Below are positions 25,437 to 37,246 of a DNA stretch of 39,176 bases, piece by piece. Below the pieces are notes generated by a model. It saw nothing but the letters and a program-made list of their open reading frames with translations, was not told the DNA's origin and ran no database searches. The stretch is from Candidatus Jacksonbacteria bacterium RIFOXYB2_FULL_44_15 (GTDB taxonomy: Bacteria; Patescibacteriota; Patescibacteriia; UBA9629). The translations under genes and the position numbers were made by a program. The stretch is from the NCBI GenBank assembly GCA_001818235.1, contig MHJY01000029.1, positions 1 to 39,176 on the forward strand, given 5' to 3'. Positions within the stretch are counted from its first letter, which is position 1. Each line of letters starts with the position of its first letter.

Positions 25437-25606
25437 CGCCACTGAACCGCCTGATGATCCTTGGGGCACGCGCTCAAGATCCCAAGGATTGTGAATCAGC
25501 AAAAAAGTCGGAGTTATCGGCGAAAACGCCGTACGCGAATTCATCCAGATTAGTTTTGCCAAGCATTACAAAATCTTTTTCTTTTAAACGTTTGACGACA
25601 GCACTC
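25437..25606 (-). pseudogene. gatA: Fragment of gatA (residues about 98-153), frameshifted
   Basis: This minus-strand stretch aligns almost base for base with 33385-33550 inside the intact gatA. Its translation gives VKRLKEKDFVMLGKTNLDEF, then after a one-base insertion in a T run (near 25512) continues in another frame as IHNPWDLERVPQGSSGGS. In intact gatA the corresponding text is IKQLKAKDFVMLGKTNLDEF and HNPWDLERVPGGSSGGSAAA. No start, no rest of the gene. It is a decayed partial duplicate lying between the FemAB-like and MurL-like genes. Confidence 0.85.
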
Positions 25607-25611
25607 TGTTT

Positions 25612-26508
25612 TTAAAATATAGAGAATGTATATGTAGTATAAAATAAATTCGGATGAAATTTCAATTTAAATGCCAAAAGACTTTTTTCGCTACCGCCAA
25701 GATCCACTTTCTGATAGCCTTTTTTTTTTAATTCAGCCAATTCATCTAGATAAGAAACTTCACCGATATCCGAACAATCATAGTCATAGATACCTACACA
25801 AGAATAATAATCACTGCTGTTGGGAATAGCCCAACCAGCGTTGACAGAGACCGGTCTACCGTTTATCAAAATAACCCGTGAAAAATCAAACCCCCTGAAA
25901 CCATCTTCTATAAAATTTAAATACTGCTTTAAATAAACTCTGTCAGAATTTTTCCGTTGTTTTTTCCATTTCAAAATGAGGTCCACTAGATCTGACTTAT
26001 TTACCTGCGCGACACTTTTGAATTGCGCCTCGTTATTTTTAAAAAATTTATTGCGCATATTGCGCATCCTTTTCCAAATTTTGCTTTCCAATTTTTCGTT
26101 CCAATTTTTAAGCTCAATCAATGGCCATGTAAAAACGTAACTCGGCTTGATGGTTTTGAAACCTAAACCCTTCGCTTCTTTAAAAATTTCCTCCTTTAGA
26201 CTTTCAGTTATATCTTCTAAAATCACCTTGTCAAAATTTTCTTGCTTAAGCGCCCACTCAAGTAATTCAGTGATAACGGCAAGCTTTTTTTGTGGAGAGG
26301 ATACCGGATCAGTAAGTATTCTTAAAGTTTTACCCTTTTCGTAAGCCAAAATTCCGCCACGGTCGCTAAAATCGAAAAAAATTGGTTTTTCTCCGGGCAT
26401 TGCGTAGTTTAAATAAAACCAATAATTATGTTGGGACAAATGACCATAATTGTGAATAATTTCCCGAATATTGAGGCTATCTTTTTCGATATTTCTATTT
26501 ATTTTCAT
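25612..26508 (-). CDS. FemAB/GNAT-like (DUF2156-type) aminoacyltransferase
   Basis: The 298-residue protein resembles the acyltransferase domain of phosphatidylglycerol lysyltransferase C-terminal regions (DUF2156) and FemABX enzymes: a GNAT-like double fold with IFFDFSDRGGILAYEKGKTLRILTDPVS, a second half beginning WKRMRNMRNKFFKNN, then FSRVILINGRPVSVNAGWAIPNSSDYYSCVGIYDYD, LAELKKKGYQKVDLGGSEKSLLAFKLKFHP. FemABX and LPG synthase use aminoacyl-tRNA as donor to add amino acids to muropeptides or lipids, so this protein is a candidate for a tRNA-dependent aminoacyl step. No membrane helices are seen. It lies between the double ATP-grasp gene (95 bp away) and the gatA relic. Confidence 0.65.
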   Translation of the reverse strand: MKINRNIEKDSLNIREIIHNYGHLSQHNYWFYLNYAMPGEKPIFFDFSDRGGILAYEKGKTLRILTDPVSSPQKKLAVITELLEWALKQENFDKVILEDITESLKEEIFKEAKGLGFKTIKPSYVFTWPLIELKNWNEKLESKIWKRMRNMRNKFFKNNEAQFKSVAQVNKSDLVDLILKWKKQRKNSDRVYLKQYLNFIEDGFRGFDFSRVILINGRPVSVNAGWAIPNSSDYYSCVGIYDYDCSDIGEVSYLDELAELKKKGYQKVDLGGSEKSLLAFKLKFHPNLFYTTYTFSIF

Positions 26509-26603
26509 TTAATAAAAAACTTCGTAGCTTGACGCAAGAAACTTCAACGATAAGTTTTCATTAACTCCTTGATAATTTTGTACTCTCGCTCCTAACTTTT
26601 ACC

Positions 26604-29030
26604 TCATTTTACAGTGGCCTGCAGATGATAATAAGGTGGACGGCCTTGGTAGCGTTTAATCGCCATTGAAATGATATCCTCGAGTAAATCACCATAGCGC
26701 AACCCGACTAATTTCGCCGAGGAGGGCATCCCATCATTCTCGCCGATTGAGGGATTCGGATTCAACTCCAAAACATAAGGGTTTTCGTCTTTGTCCACTC
26801 TAATTTCTATCCGACCATAGTCATGACAATCCAAAATATTATAAGTATCTAAGGCAATTTCGGAAATTAACGACTCCAATTTTTTGCTAATATTTTTGGC
26901 CGGCAGCTGAATAATAATTTTATCGAATGCAGGATCATTTTCGTATTTAATGCTAAAAGAATATATATGCCAAATACCCGACGGCACTTCCGAAAAAATT
27001 GATCTCTGTAGTGGTAACACCCGCAAATCCTCTGCTTCGCTTCCTAAAATAGAAACATCATACTCATCGCCCTCGATATATTCTTCAACTAATGCCGGCC
27101 GACCAAGATCGTGGATTACTTTTTTAAGTTGACTTTTAAGTTCAACCGGATTAGTTACAATCGAATCGTTAGTTATTCCAATCGAATCATCGGTATTACC
27201 AGGTTTGACAATCAAAGGATACTGTAACTCATCACTAATTTTATCATCGAGATAATATGCGTAATCCCATTTAGGAGTAGGAATTCCGTGGTAAGTCAAA
27301 AGTTTTTTAACTCTAATTTTATCCAGTGATAAAGCCAAAGTAAATGGATTGGAACCGGTATAAGGAATCTGTAAAATATCAAAAATTGACGCCACATGTG
27401 GTTCAAGGAGGCTAGAATCATTAATTCGCTCACACACATTAAAAACCAAATCTACATTACTTTTTATTAGTTGATTTATTGCCTGCTGAACATTATTAAA
27501 ATCGAAAAAAGTGACGCGATAACCGCGCTCTTTTAGCACCTGCTGAATGCGCTGCCCAATGGACGTTAATTCTCCTTCTACGACGCCGGTTTGATTTTCT
27601 GGATAAATATTACAAGCGATACCAATATGCAAGTTACGCTGATCCTTAAGTGACACACGACGGATTCTTTCAATTTTAGCCGCACCAGTAACCAATGATT
27701 TATTTAAAGCGGCATAGGAAAAACGATTCTTTCGCAAAGTCTTGCCCAAAAACGATGTAGAATCAAACTTAGCTACTTCGAATTTGACATACTTCATAAT
27801 ATTTTCTAGATTATCTTGAGCGTCTAAAAGATTCTCACCGGAAACGGTTACCCAACCTAGATACTCATAACCTTCCGGCGGCACCAACACTGGATCACCC
27901 ACTTTTTTATAAAAATGGAACTCCTCTAACCGAGGGTGCTTTTTTAACTTCTCATCAATATCCAGTTTCACAATAATTCCTGAATAATCAGATAAAAAAT
28001 CGCTACCAGTTAAGTACTGCCGCGGCACATCTGGCCTAATAATTTTGGGCAAATATTGTCCTAAAGCAATGCGCGTCGCCTCCTCAACAAAATCAACATT
28101 CCAAACACTTTTCATAAATGAATAAACCTCATCACCGCCCATCCGCAAATTAATCTCAATCGGTACTGGTCCGTTTTTAGTTGACTTGGCTTCGAATTGA
28201 ATACAGCCATGCTGAACCCCTAATTTCTCCAGTGTTTCCTCCGCCATCGCTATCAAATCCTGCTTGGCCCGCAATGGGAGACTAGATGGAATGGAAAATC
28301 CTGTCTCTATAAAAAATGGCTCTTTGGTACGCGCATTGTCGGTAATTGAATAAAATTTAACCTTACCATTCTGGAGTAGCATATCAATGTCAACTTCGTC
28401 ACCATCAATATATTCTTCCACTAATACTTCTAAACTATCCCATTCGGCTGAATCAGGATGGCTAGTGATATTATTTTTGATGTAGTTATAAGTTTCTAAC
28501 AATTCCCCTTGATTTTCTACTTTAACCACAAAAGCGCTACTCGAACCATAAATAGGTTTAATAACTAAAGGAAAATTTAATTCGCCATCTGTAGTTTTTA
28601 AATCATCTAGCTTTTGAATCAATTTAAAGTTTGGCGTCGGCAATCCCTGCTGTTTACAAAATTGCCTAAATTTATTTTTATCACGAACGCGTTTGGCAAC
28701 AGTATATGGAATTCCGGTAAAATTAAAAGCGTCCACTATTTTCGCCGTTAAAAGGACACTCTCTTCCCAAAAAGTTAGCGCTCCCTCTATCTTAATTTGC
28801 GAATTACTCTTGATAAAGGACCGTAAGGCGGCAATACTTTCTTGATAATTATTTGTATCCGCTAAAATCCAGGAATCCACATAAGTGGCTGCCCAATTTT
28901 TTTCTTTATGGAGCATGATGATGTTAATGCCCAGGCTCTTTAGCTTTTTAAAAATAAACCGTTTTTTTATCGAACCGGTATGAACGACGAGAATAGTTTT
29001 ATTAGTGAAACCATTATTATGATTGGACAT
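26604..29030 (-). CDS. Bimodular ATP-grasp ligase (carnosine-synthase/BacD-like plus Ddl-like)
   Basis: An 808-residue fusion of two ATP-grasp enzymes. Module 1 (about 10-430) begins with a Rossmann-like pre-domain and has GIPYTVAKRVRDKNKFRQFC, LVIKPIYGSSSAFVVKV, EVLVEEYIDGDEVDIDMLL and the metal site IQFEAKSTKNGPVPIEINLRMGGDE, plus a beta extension, as in L-amino acid ligases and carnosine synthases. Module 2 (about 455-808) resembles D-Ala-D-Ala ligase: IGIACNIYPENQTGVVEGE, DLVFNVCER, the IPYTGSNPFTLALSLDKIRVK segment, PLIVKPGNTDDSIGI, LVEEYIEGDEYDVSILG and the terminal YVLELNPNPSIGENDGMPSSA. Two active-looking modules in one chain could make two successive amide bonds. It is the first gene after the promoter at 29160 and presumably starts the pathway. 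Confidence 0.85.
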   Translation of the reverse strand: MSNHNNGFTNKTILVVHTGSIKKRFIFKKLKSLGINIIMLHKEKNWAATYVDSWILADTNNYQESIAALRSFIKSNSQIKIEGALTFWEESVLLTAKIVDAFNFTGIPYTVAKRVRDKNKFRQFCKQQGLPTPNFKLIQKLDDLKTTDGELNFPLVIKPIYGSSSAFVVKVENQGELLETYNYIKNNITSHPDSAEWDSLEVLVEEYIDGDEVDIDMLLQNGKVKFYSITDNARTKEPFFIETGFSIPSSLPLRAKQDLIAMAEETLEKLGVQHGCIQFEAKSTKNGPVPIEINLRMGGDEVYSFMKSVWNVDFVEEATRIALGQYLPKIIRPDVPRQYLTGSDFLSDYSGIIVKLDIDEKLKKHPRLEEFHFYKKVGDPVLVPPEGYEYLGWVTVSGENLLDAQDNLENIMKYVKFEVAKFDSTSFLGKTLRKNRFSYAALNKSLVTGAAKIERIRRVSLKDQRNLHIGIACNIYPENQTGVVEGELTSIGQRIQQVLKERGYRVTFFDFNNVQQAINQLIKSNVDLVFNVCERINDSSLLEPHVASIFDILQIPYTGSNPFTLALSLDKIRVKKLLTYHGIPTPKWDYAYYLDDKISDELQYPLIVKPGNTDDSIGITNDSIVTNPVELKSQLKKVIHDLGRPALVEEYIEGDEYDVSILGSEAEDLRVLPLQRSIFSEVPSGIWHIYSFSIKYENDPAFDKIIIQLPAKNISKKLESLISEIALDTYNILDCHDYGRIEIRVDKDENPYVLELNPNPSIGENDGMPSSAKLVGLRYGDLLEDIISMAIKRYQGRPPYYHLQATVK

Positions 29031-29159
29031 GATAAATAAACGTCATAACCTTCGTGATCTTTCATCACAGGAGTAAAGATGCACGACATCAAATATTTTT
29101 AAACGATAGCTCTTTTAAATTATGACTTCGAGAAAAAAGTTTTTAAATGCAATTAGTTA

Positions 29160-29187
29160 ATTTTAGCACTAAAAATTTTCACGTCAA
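29160..29187 (-). promoter_or_regulatory. Probable promoter of the peptide-biosynthesis operon
   Basis: TTGACG (-35) and TAAAAT (-10) are separated by 16 bp on the minus strand. Transcription would start about 120 bp before the ATG at 29030, and the leader contains a small hairpin (GTGAT-GAAAG-ATCAC, around 29061-29075). Confidence 0.55.
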
Positions 29188-29237
29188 TAGATTTTTAGAT
29201 TATTTTTCTTGCTCAATTAAAAAAAGCAGCACTCATA

Positions 29238-30950
29238 TTATTTTTGATACATCATTCTGGCAATTCGCAATTCATCATACGAATACTTTCCGGACAGTTT
29301 TTCAAAAACCGATGAAAGATTATCACTGCCGATTTTACGAAACGCCGCATGAATTTGGGGTAAATTCGCGGCCAGCGCCGGCGTCAAAAGTCGCAAAAGA
29401 TCTTGGCGACTAATTTTCCCTTTCTGTGCAAGTTTTTCGATGTGTCCAAGAATGGTTGATTCTTTAAGACCGCGCGCTTTAGTGATTTGCGCGATACTCT
29501 TTCCTTCACCCCACAGCACCAATGTCGCACCATAAGTGTCGAATTTTTCATTTCTTTTTGATCGACCGTCAACTTTTAAATTTCCCTCACAAGCGGTAAT
29601 AAAATCCTGCTGTCTTTTTTCAAGTTCCGTTTTTGAAATCTTTAAAAAATTTTCTTTAGCCTCGTTTGAACGAGCGCGAAAAAATACATCCTTGGCGAGA
29701 ATTTCCGGATGCACCAAAAATGTTTTCTCGTTCCACCCTAAAATATGCAAACCCGAAAGCCGCCGAACGCGCGACAGCGCCACATAACCCTGGCCGAATT
29801 CAAAAACAGCGCTCAAATCCATAACCGCCTCATCCATGCTCATGCCCTGACTTTTATGAACTGTTATTGCCCAAGCAAGGCGAAGTGGCAACTGCGCGAT
29901 TTTGGCATGTATTTTTCCATTTTCTTCTACGGTCCACTCCATCGGCTCGACCTGAATGGTTCGACCATTGCGCGTTTTGACGATCGGCCAACCGTCGACC
30001 CCGTCAAATTTTTCTACCACGCCTAGCGTTCCGTTCACAAAACCATCCTTTGAACTATTCTTGGTAAACATTACCGACGCGCCAGTTTTTAGATAAAGAA
30101 CTTCCGGCGAAAGACAGCCTTTTTTGAGCGCGTCAACTATTGGCCGCAAGCCTGTGGAGGACATCAAAAAAGTTTTCGACTCGCCCGGCAATTTATCAAG
30201 CATCTCCTGATTGACGCGATCAACGTCAAAATTATGGGAAAAAAGTTTTGTCGCCGACTCCGGCATAAGATGCTTCTCGACTTTTCTGGTTACGATCTGA
30301 CAAAGGTGCTTTTTCCCAAATTTATTGCAACGGATCGCCGTTAAAATATCAAGATAATTGGCATCATCCTGGCGATATTGTTCACCAAGATAACAAACAG
30401 TTAAATTGGCCGAGAGCCAGGCCGGCGAATCATAAGCAAACCGCCCTGAGTCTTTTTTGATCAACGCATATGGCAAAACACTTTTTTTATCATCAAAATT
30501 TTTAATAGGGTGAATAATCGGCGGCAGTTGAAAAAAATCTCCGACCAAAACAATCTGCAAACCGCCGAAAGGCGCCGCGTTCCGTTTGATTTTCCGGCAG
30601 ACCGCATCAACCATCGCGAGAGTTTCCGGCAAAAGCATGGAAATTTCATCGATGATCAAAGTTTTCGCGCGGCTGACTCTTTTGGTGATATATCCGCTTG
30701 AGGCGATTTTTTCGAGATCAGGTTTTTCCAGTTTCTTTTTGATGCCGATGCCGCACCAAGAGTGGATCGTAAATCCGCCGATATGAGTTGCGGCAATACC
30801 GGTTGAAGCGGTGATGGCCGGCTCGATTTCGTGCGATCGCAAATACGCCACATATTCGTTTATCACATGCGTCTTGCCTGATCCCGGCTCGCCGGTTAAA
30901 AAAACATTGGCGCCGGTCTTAAGAATTGCCAGCGCTTGAGATTGAAGCAT
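29238..30950 (-). CDS. PIF1-family DNA helicase with C-terminal winged-helix-like domain
   Basis: A 570-residue superfamily 1B helicase. The Walker A motif is FLTGEPGSGKTHVI (about 17-30), and motif Ia is ITASTGIAATHIGGFTIHSWCGIG, the PIF1 signature. Walker B is LIIDEISMLL, then IVLVGDFFQLPP (motif III) and, near residue 365-400, LAWAITVHKSQGMSMDEAVMDL and YVALSRVRRLSGLHI (motifs V and VI). After the helicase core, residues about 470-530 hold an HTH-like segment (KSIAQITKARGLKESTILGHIEKLAQKGKIS), as in RecQ/RQC-HTH-tailed bacterial PIF1 proteins. Expected role: unwinding 5'-3', including G-quadruplex or replication-transcription conflicts. Upstream of its own start is an AT-rich gap; the 3' end lies 50 bp before the -35 region of the biosynthetic operon. 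Confidence 0.92.
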   Translation of the reverse strand: MLQSQALAILKTGANVFLTGEPGSGKTHVINEYVAYLRSHEIEPAITASTGIAATHIGGFTIHSWCGIGIKKKLEKPDLEKIASSGYITKRVSRAKTLIIDEISMLLPETLAMVDAVCRKIKRNAAPFGGLQIVLVGDFFQLPPIIHPIKNFDDKKSVLPYALIKKDSGRFAYDSPAWLSANLTVCYLGEQYRQDDANYLDILTAIRCNKFGKKHLCQIVTRKVEKHLMPESATKLFSHNFDVDRVNQEMLDKLPGESKTFLMSSTGLRPIVDALKKGCLSPEVLYLKTGASVMFTKNSSKDGFVNGTLGVVEKFDGVDGWPIVKTRNGRTIQVEPMEWTVEENGKIHAKIAQLPLRLAWAITVHKSQGMSMDEAVMDLSAVFEFGQGYVALSRVRRLSGLHILGWNEKTFLVHPEILAKDVFFRARSNEAKENFLKISKTELEKRQQDFITACEGNLKVDGRSKRNEKFDTYGATLVLWGEGKSIAQITKARGLKESTILGHIEKLAQKGKISRQDLLRLLTPALAANLPQIHAAFRKIGSDNLSSVFEKLSGKYSYDELRIARMMYQK

Positions 30951-31019
30951 GTATGATATAAAAAATTGCTAATAAGCCAAAAAAATATTCAAATCTGCAA
31001 ATTTTCCGATATATACCAC

Positions 31020-31313
31020 TTAAATAACCGAAACCGCCCCTACGCGCATGCTTAAATCAAGTGGCTTGAGAATTTTAAACAACAAGTCTACTCCCACATT
31101 CACTTGGCCATTTTCTACTTTTGAAATCACTTTCTGCGTAGTGTATGCTTTTTCGGCAAGCTCCTGTTGACTCAACCCTCGCTTTTGACGCGCTTTGTAA
31201 ATTTCTGTTGCAAGCACAATACGCGCTCGTGCTTCTCGCGAGTATTCTTGAAACTTTGGGTGTTTGCGCGCTATGGCGATTGGGTCATTTATTTTTTTAA
31301 TAATATTCTGCAT
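31020..31313 (-). CDS. higA: XRE-family antitoxin (HigA-like)
   Basis: A 97-residue DNA-binding protein with a helix-turn-helix at about 42-85 (EIYKARQKRGLSQQELAEKAYTTQKVISKVENGQVNVGVDLLFKILKPL). The extended N-terminal helix region has HPKFQEYSREARAR, typical of HigA/XRE antitoxins paired with Gp49-like toxins. It starts inside the last codons of the toxin gene (17-bp overlap), in the HigB-first order. It is expected to bind and block the toxin and repress the operon. Assignment by pattern and by neighbour. Confidence 0.85.
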   Translation of the reverse strand: MQNIIKKINDPIAIARKHPKFQEYSREARARIVLATEIYKARQKRGLSQQELAEKAYTTQKVISKVENGQVNVGVDLLFKILKPLDLSMRVGAVSVI

Positions 31314-31731
31314 AATGTTTGGGATTAGTTATAAAATCTTGATAATATAAATCTGTCAACTCAAGGATTTTCTGTATTTCCCTTTCAATTTTCTTTTTTG
31401 CTCCCTTCAAGTACAACTCTGGCTTCTCAAATGCATTGAGCAAAACCAATTGTTCTTGATGGTACGCAAAATATAAAATGCGTATGAGCTGATCGCCTTC
31501 TTTTATACGCAACTCATGAAAGCTATATCCGCGTATTGTTTTGGCAATTGGCGGAATTGGTTTCCCTTTATGTTCTCTGATAAACTGTATTGCTTGATCT
31601 ATAAACGCAAGCACTTTTATTTTTTTCTCTTTTACTTTTACCGTGTCCGTCGATTTAATAGCATACTTTGTTAAAAATGCCTTTACAGGAGCATATTTTA
31701 AATGCACATTATAGTAATAGACAATGTTCAT
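31297..31731 (-). CDS. higB: RelE/HigB-type toxin (Gp49-like)
   Basis: About 144 residues, with a RelE-fold core in the second half: IAKTIRGYSFHELRIKEGDQLIRILYFAYHQEQLVLLNAFEKPELYLKGAKKKIEREIQKILEL. The ELRI...IRILYF...LLNAFEK string is the HigB/Gp49 (phage-derived protein) signature. These toxins usually cleave mRNA at the ribosome. An unusual N-terminal extension of about 60 residues precedes the core, longer than in a minimal HigB. ATG at 31731 (MNIVYYY) is chosen; another ATG lies 9 bp upstream. It precedes and overlaps the antitoxin gene. Confidence 0.82.
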   Translation of the reverse strand: MNIVYYYNVHLKYAPVKAFLTKYAIKSTDTVKVKEKKIKVLAFIDQAIQFIREHKGKPIPPIAKTIRGYSFHELRIKEGDQLIRILYFAYHQEQLVLLNAFEKPELYLKGAKKKIEREIQKILELTDLYYQDFITNPKHYAEYY

Positions 31732-31831
31732 AGATAACATTTTAATTATATCTTATTGGATATAATGTGTCAAATAATTGAATTTAAGGCAAAATAAAAT
31801 GGCCAGATAAGCCATAAATCATTAGCACCCC

Positions 31832-32089
<258 letters not shown>

Positions 32090-32255
32090 AGATAAGGCAA
32101 ATACGTCAAGAATATAAAATTTAGACTATCATGTTTTGTGGTTATGCGTCAATTATTTCGCTAACAATTTCTAATTTTTAATTTCTAATCCATGGCATGT
32201 CGCCATGGCATGCAATGTCAAATGTCTAATTTTCAGTTACTTGTGGCAATTAATT
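32090..32255. other. Non-coding gap between tRNA-Asp and MITE copy c
   Basis: No gene is seen. It contains a short duplicated word (ccatggcatg at about 32191 and 32204) and AT-rich sequence; promoter elements for tRNA-Asp probably lie in it but none is clear. Confidence 0.5.
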
Positions 32256-32388
32256 TAGGACTTACGCGTTTGTTGACAAGACATATAATTTTGTCATTCC
32301 CGCGCAAGCGGGAATCCAGTATTTGATTTATCTATCAAGCCATAGATTCCCGATCAGGTCGGGAATGACACCACACGCGTAAGTCCTA
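32256..32388. mobile_element. MITE-like element, copy c (complete)
   Basis: The terminal inverted repeats are perfect: taggacttacgcgt (32256-32269) and acgcgtaagtccta (32375-32388). Both begin and end with TA, compatible with a TA target duplication. Inside are two further palindromes, ttcccgcgcaagcgggaa and ttcccgatcaggtcgggaa, and no open frame. At 133 bp it is a typical non-autonomous element. It ends three bases after the gatA stop codon. Confidence 0.85.
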
Positions 32389-32391
32389 TAA

Positions 32392-33843
32392 TTATGAAAT
32401 CGGCGGTTTCGTTTTATGCCAATCAGTCAGGCCCTCGTAAAAAGCGGCCGCTTCCAAAATCTTCTCCTCGCCAAGCTGTGGCCCGATAATTTGCATGCCA
32501 ATCGGTAATTTTTTTGACGTAAAACCGCAGGGAATAGAAATCGCCGGCAGACCAGCTAAAGACGCCGGAACCAAAAACACATCTTCCAAATACATCGCCA
32601 GCGGATCATTAGCTTTCTCGCCGATTTTAAATGCCGCGCCCGGCGAAGTCGGCACCATCAAAACATCCACCTCGGCAAAAACATGCTCAAAATCTCTGAT
32701 AATCAGACTCCGCACCTGCTGTGCTTTTTTGTAATAAGCATCATAATAACCGGACGACAAGGCAAAAGTGCCAATCATAATCCGCCGCTTGGCTTCCGGT
32801 CCAAACCCCGCGCCACGAGTTTTTTGGTAAACATCAAACAAATTATCAGCTTGATCGTGATAACTCAACCCATAGCGAATGCCGTCGTATCGCCCTAAGT
32901 TGGAACTGACTTCTGACGGGGTAACCACGTAATAAACCGCCACTCCATACTTAGAATAAGGCAATGACACTTCTTTTACCACCGCCCCCTGGCGCTCCAA
33001 ATCAGTGATCGCTTTGCGCACCGCCTGTTCGACTTCCCGATCCATTCCTGGAATAAAATATTCCTGCGGCAACCCGATGCGCAAACCTTTAATTTTTGGA
33101 TCCCGAACAGCTTTAAGATAATCCGGTACTGACACCGGTAAAGTCGTCGCATCGCGCGGATCAACTCCAGCAAGTGCCGCAAGCACTATCGCCGCATCCT
33201 CGACACTGCTCGTAAAAAATCCCGGCACATCAGTGGAAGAAGTCATAGCCAAAAGTCCGTAGCGCGAACAACGCCCATAGGTCGGCTTAAAACCAACAAT
33301 TCCGCAAAAGGAGGCTGGCTGGCGAATGGATCCGCCGGTATCAGTCCCTAAAGCATAAGCCGCCATTCCGGCTGACACGGCCGCCGCTGAACCGCCTGAT
33401 GATCCTCCAGGCACGCGCTCAAGATCCCATGGATTGTGGGTCGGCCAAAAGCTGGAATTTTCGGTGGAAGCGCCGTGCGCGAATTCATCCAGATTAGTTT
33501 TGCCGAGCATTACAAAATCTTTCGCTTTTAATTGTTTGATGACGGTGGCATCAAATGGCGGAACGTAATTTTCCAAAATCCGCGACGCGGCCGTGGTAGT
33601 TACGCCAGCGGTCGCGATAATGTCCTTAACAGCGGCTGGGATTCCGGCGAGTACCGAAACCTCTTCGCCTGACGCGATTTTTTTATCAATCATACTCGCC
33701 TGCTTAAGCGCCAAATCAGAAGTAACTTTTAAATACGCCCGCACCCGCGGATCAAGTTTATCAATTTGCGCCAAATACTGCCGAGCCAACTCAACCGTTG
33801 AAATTTGTTTTGTCTCCAGTTTATTGTGTAACTCTTTGATCAT
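32392..33843 (-). CDS. gatA: Asp-tRNA(Asn)/Glu-tRNA(Gln) amidotransferase subunit A
   Basis: The 483-residue amidase subunit of GatCAB releases ammonia from glutamine to convert Glu-tRNA(Gln) or Asp-tRNA(Asn) into the amidated form. The Ser-cisSer-Lys triad is visible: Lys in AAVKDIIAT (about 70-77), the amidase signature GGSSGGSAAAVSAGMAAYALGTDTGGSIRQPASFCGIVGFKPTYG (here split by GGSSGGS and TDTGGSIRQP) with both serines. Length is standard. gatC lies 10 bp upstream in the same operon; gatB is not in the window. A partial decayed copy of residues 98-153 is at 25437-25606. A complete MITE-like element follows the stop. Confidence 0.97.
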   Translation of the reverse strand: MIKELHNKLETKQISTVELARQYLAQIDKLDPRVRAYLKVTSDLALKQASMIDKKIASGEEVSVLAGIPAAVKDIIATAGVTTTAASRILENYVPPFDATVIKQLKAKDFVMLGKTNLDEFAHGASTENSSFWPTHNPWDLERVPGGSSGGSAAAVSAGMAAYALGTDTGGSIRQPASFCGIVGFKPTYGRCSRYGLLAMTSSTDVPGFFTSSVEDAAIVLAALAGVDPRDATTLPVSVPDYLKAVRDPKIKGLRIGLPQEYFIPGMDREVEQAVRKAITDLERQGAVVKEVSLPYSKYGVAVYYVVTPSEVSSNLGRYDGIRYGLSYHDQADNLFDVYQKTRGAGFGPEAKRRIMIGTFALSSGYYDAYYKKAQQVRSLIIRDFEHVFAEVDVLMVPTSPGAAFKIGEKANDPLAMYLEDVFLVPASLAGLPAISIPCGFTSKKLPIGMQIIGPQLGEEKILEAAAFYEGLTDWHKTKPPIS

Positions 33844-33853
33844 TATTAAAATT

Positions 33854-34132
33854 TTAAAACACGCTCTTAACTTTCACGCCGCCTTGCTCCAATTCTGGTG
33901 CTTGTTCTAAGAGCTCGGAGGTAATCAAACTGGCGGTAATTTTGTCCTCGCGCCAAACATTAGTTAGTCCGGTGACCTGAGACGTAATTTGCACCTGGCT
34001 GGTATCAACTTGGTTGAGGGAATCGATATAATCCAAAATAACCGAAAGCTGTTGTGAATATTTTTCCAACTCCTCTTCCGTTAAATACAGCCGGGCTAAT
34101 TTGGCAATTTTCTGCGCTTCTTGAGTAGTCAT
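33854..34132 (-). CDS. gatC: Asp-tRNA(Asn)/Glu-tRNA(Gln) amidotransferase subunit C
   Basis: The 92-residue GatC subunit wraps around GatA and links it to GatB. Typical features are the N-terminal helix region QEAQKIAKLARLYLTEEELEKYSQQLSVILDYIDSLNQVDTSQV, the middle segment LTNVWREDKI, and the C-terminal LLEQAPELEQGGVKVKSVF. Length is normal for the family. gatA follows 10 bp downstream and ligA precedes by 45 bp, all on the minus strand. Confidence 0.95.
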   Translation of the reverse strand: MTTQEAQKIAKLARLYLTEEELEKYSQQLSVILDYIDSLNQVDTSQVQITSQVTGLTNVWREDKITASLITSELLEQAPELEQGGVKVKSVF

Positions 34133-34177
34133 AAAATAACTAAATTCTAAACTTGCGCTCTTACTTTATCCTAAATT

Positions 34178-37235
<3,058 letters not shown>

Positions 37236-37246
37236 GACCAAAAAAA

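Noticed and set aside
25216-25615. Two plus-strand frames upstream of the MurL-like gene
   Set aside because: They are antisense readings of the MurL-like gene start and the gatA relic.
29147-29413. An 88-residue plus-strand frame between the operon promoter and the helicase gene
   Set aside because: More than half overlaps the helicase 3' end on the other strand and the rest is AT-rich promoter DNA.
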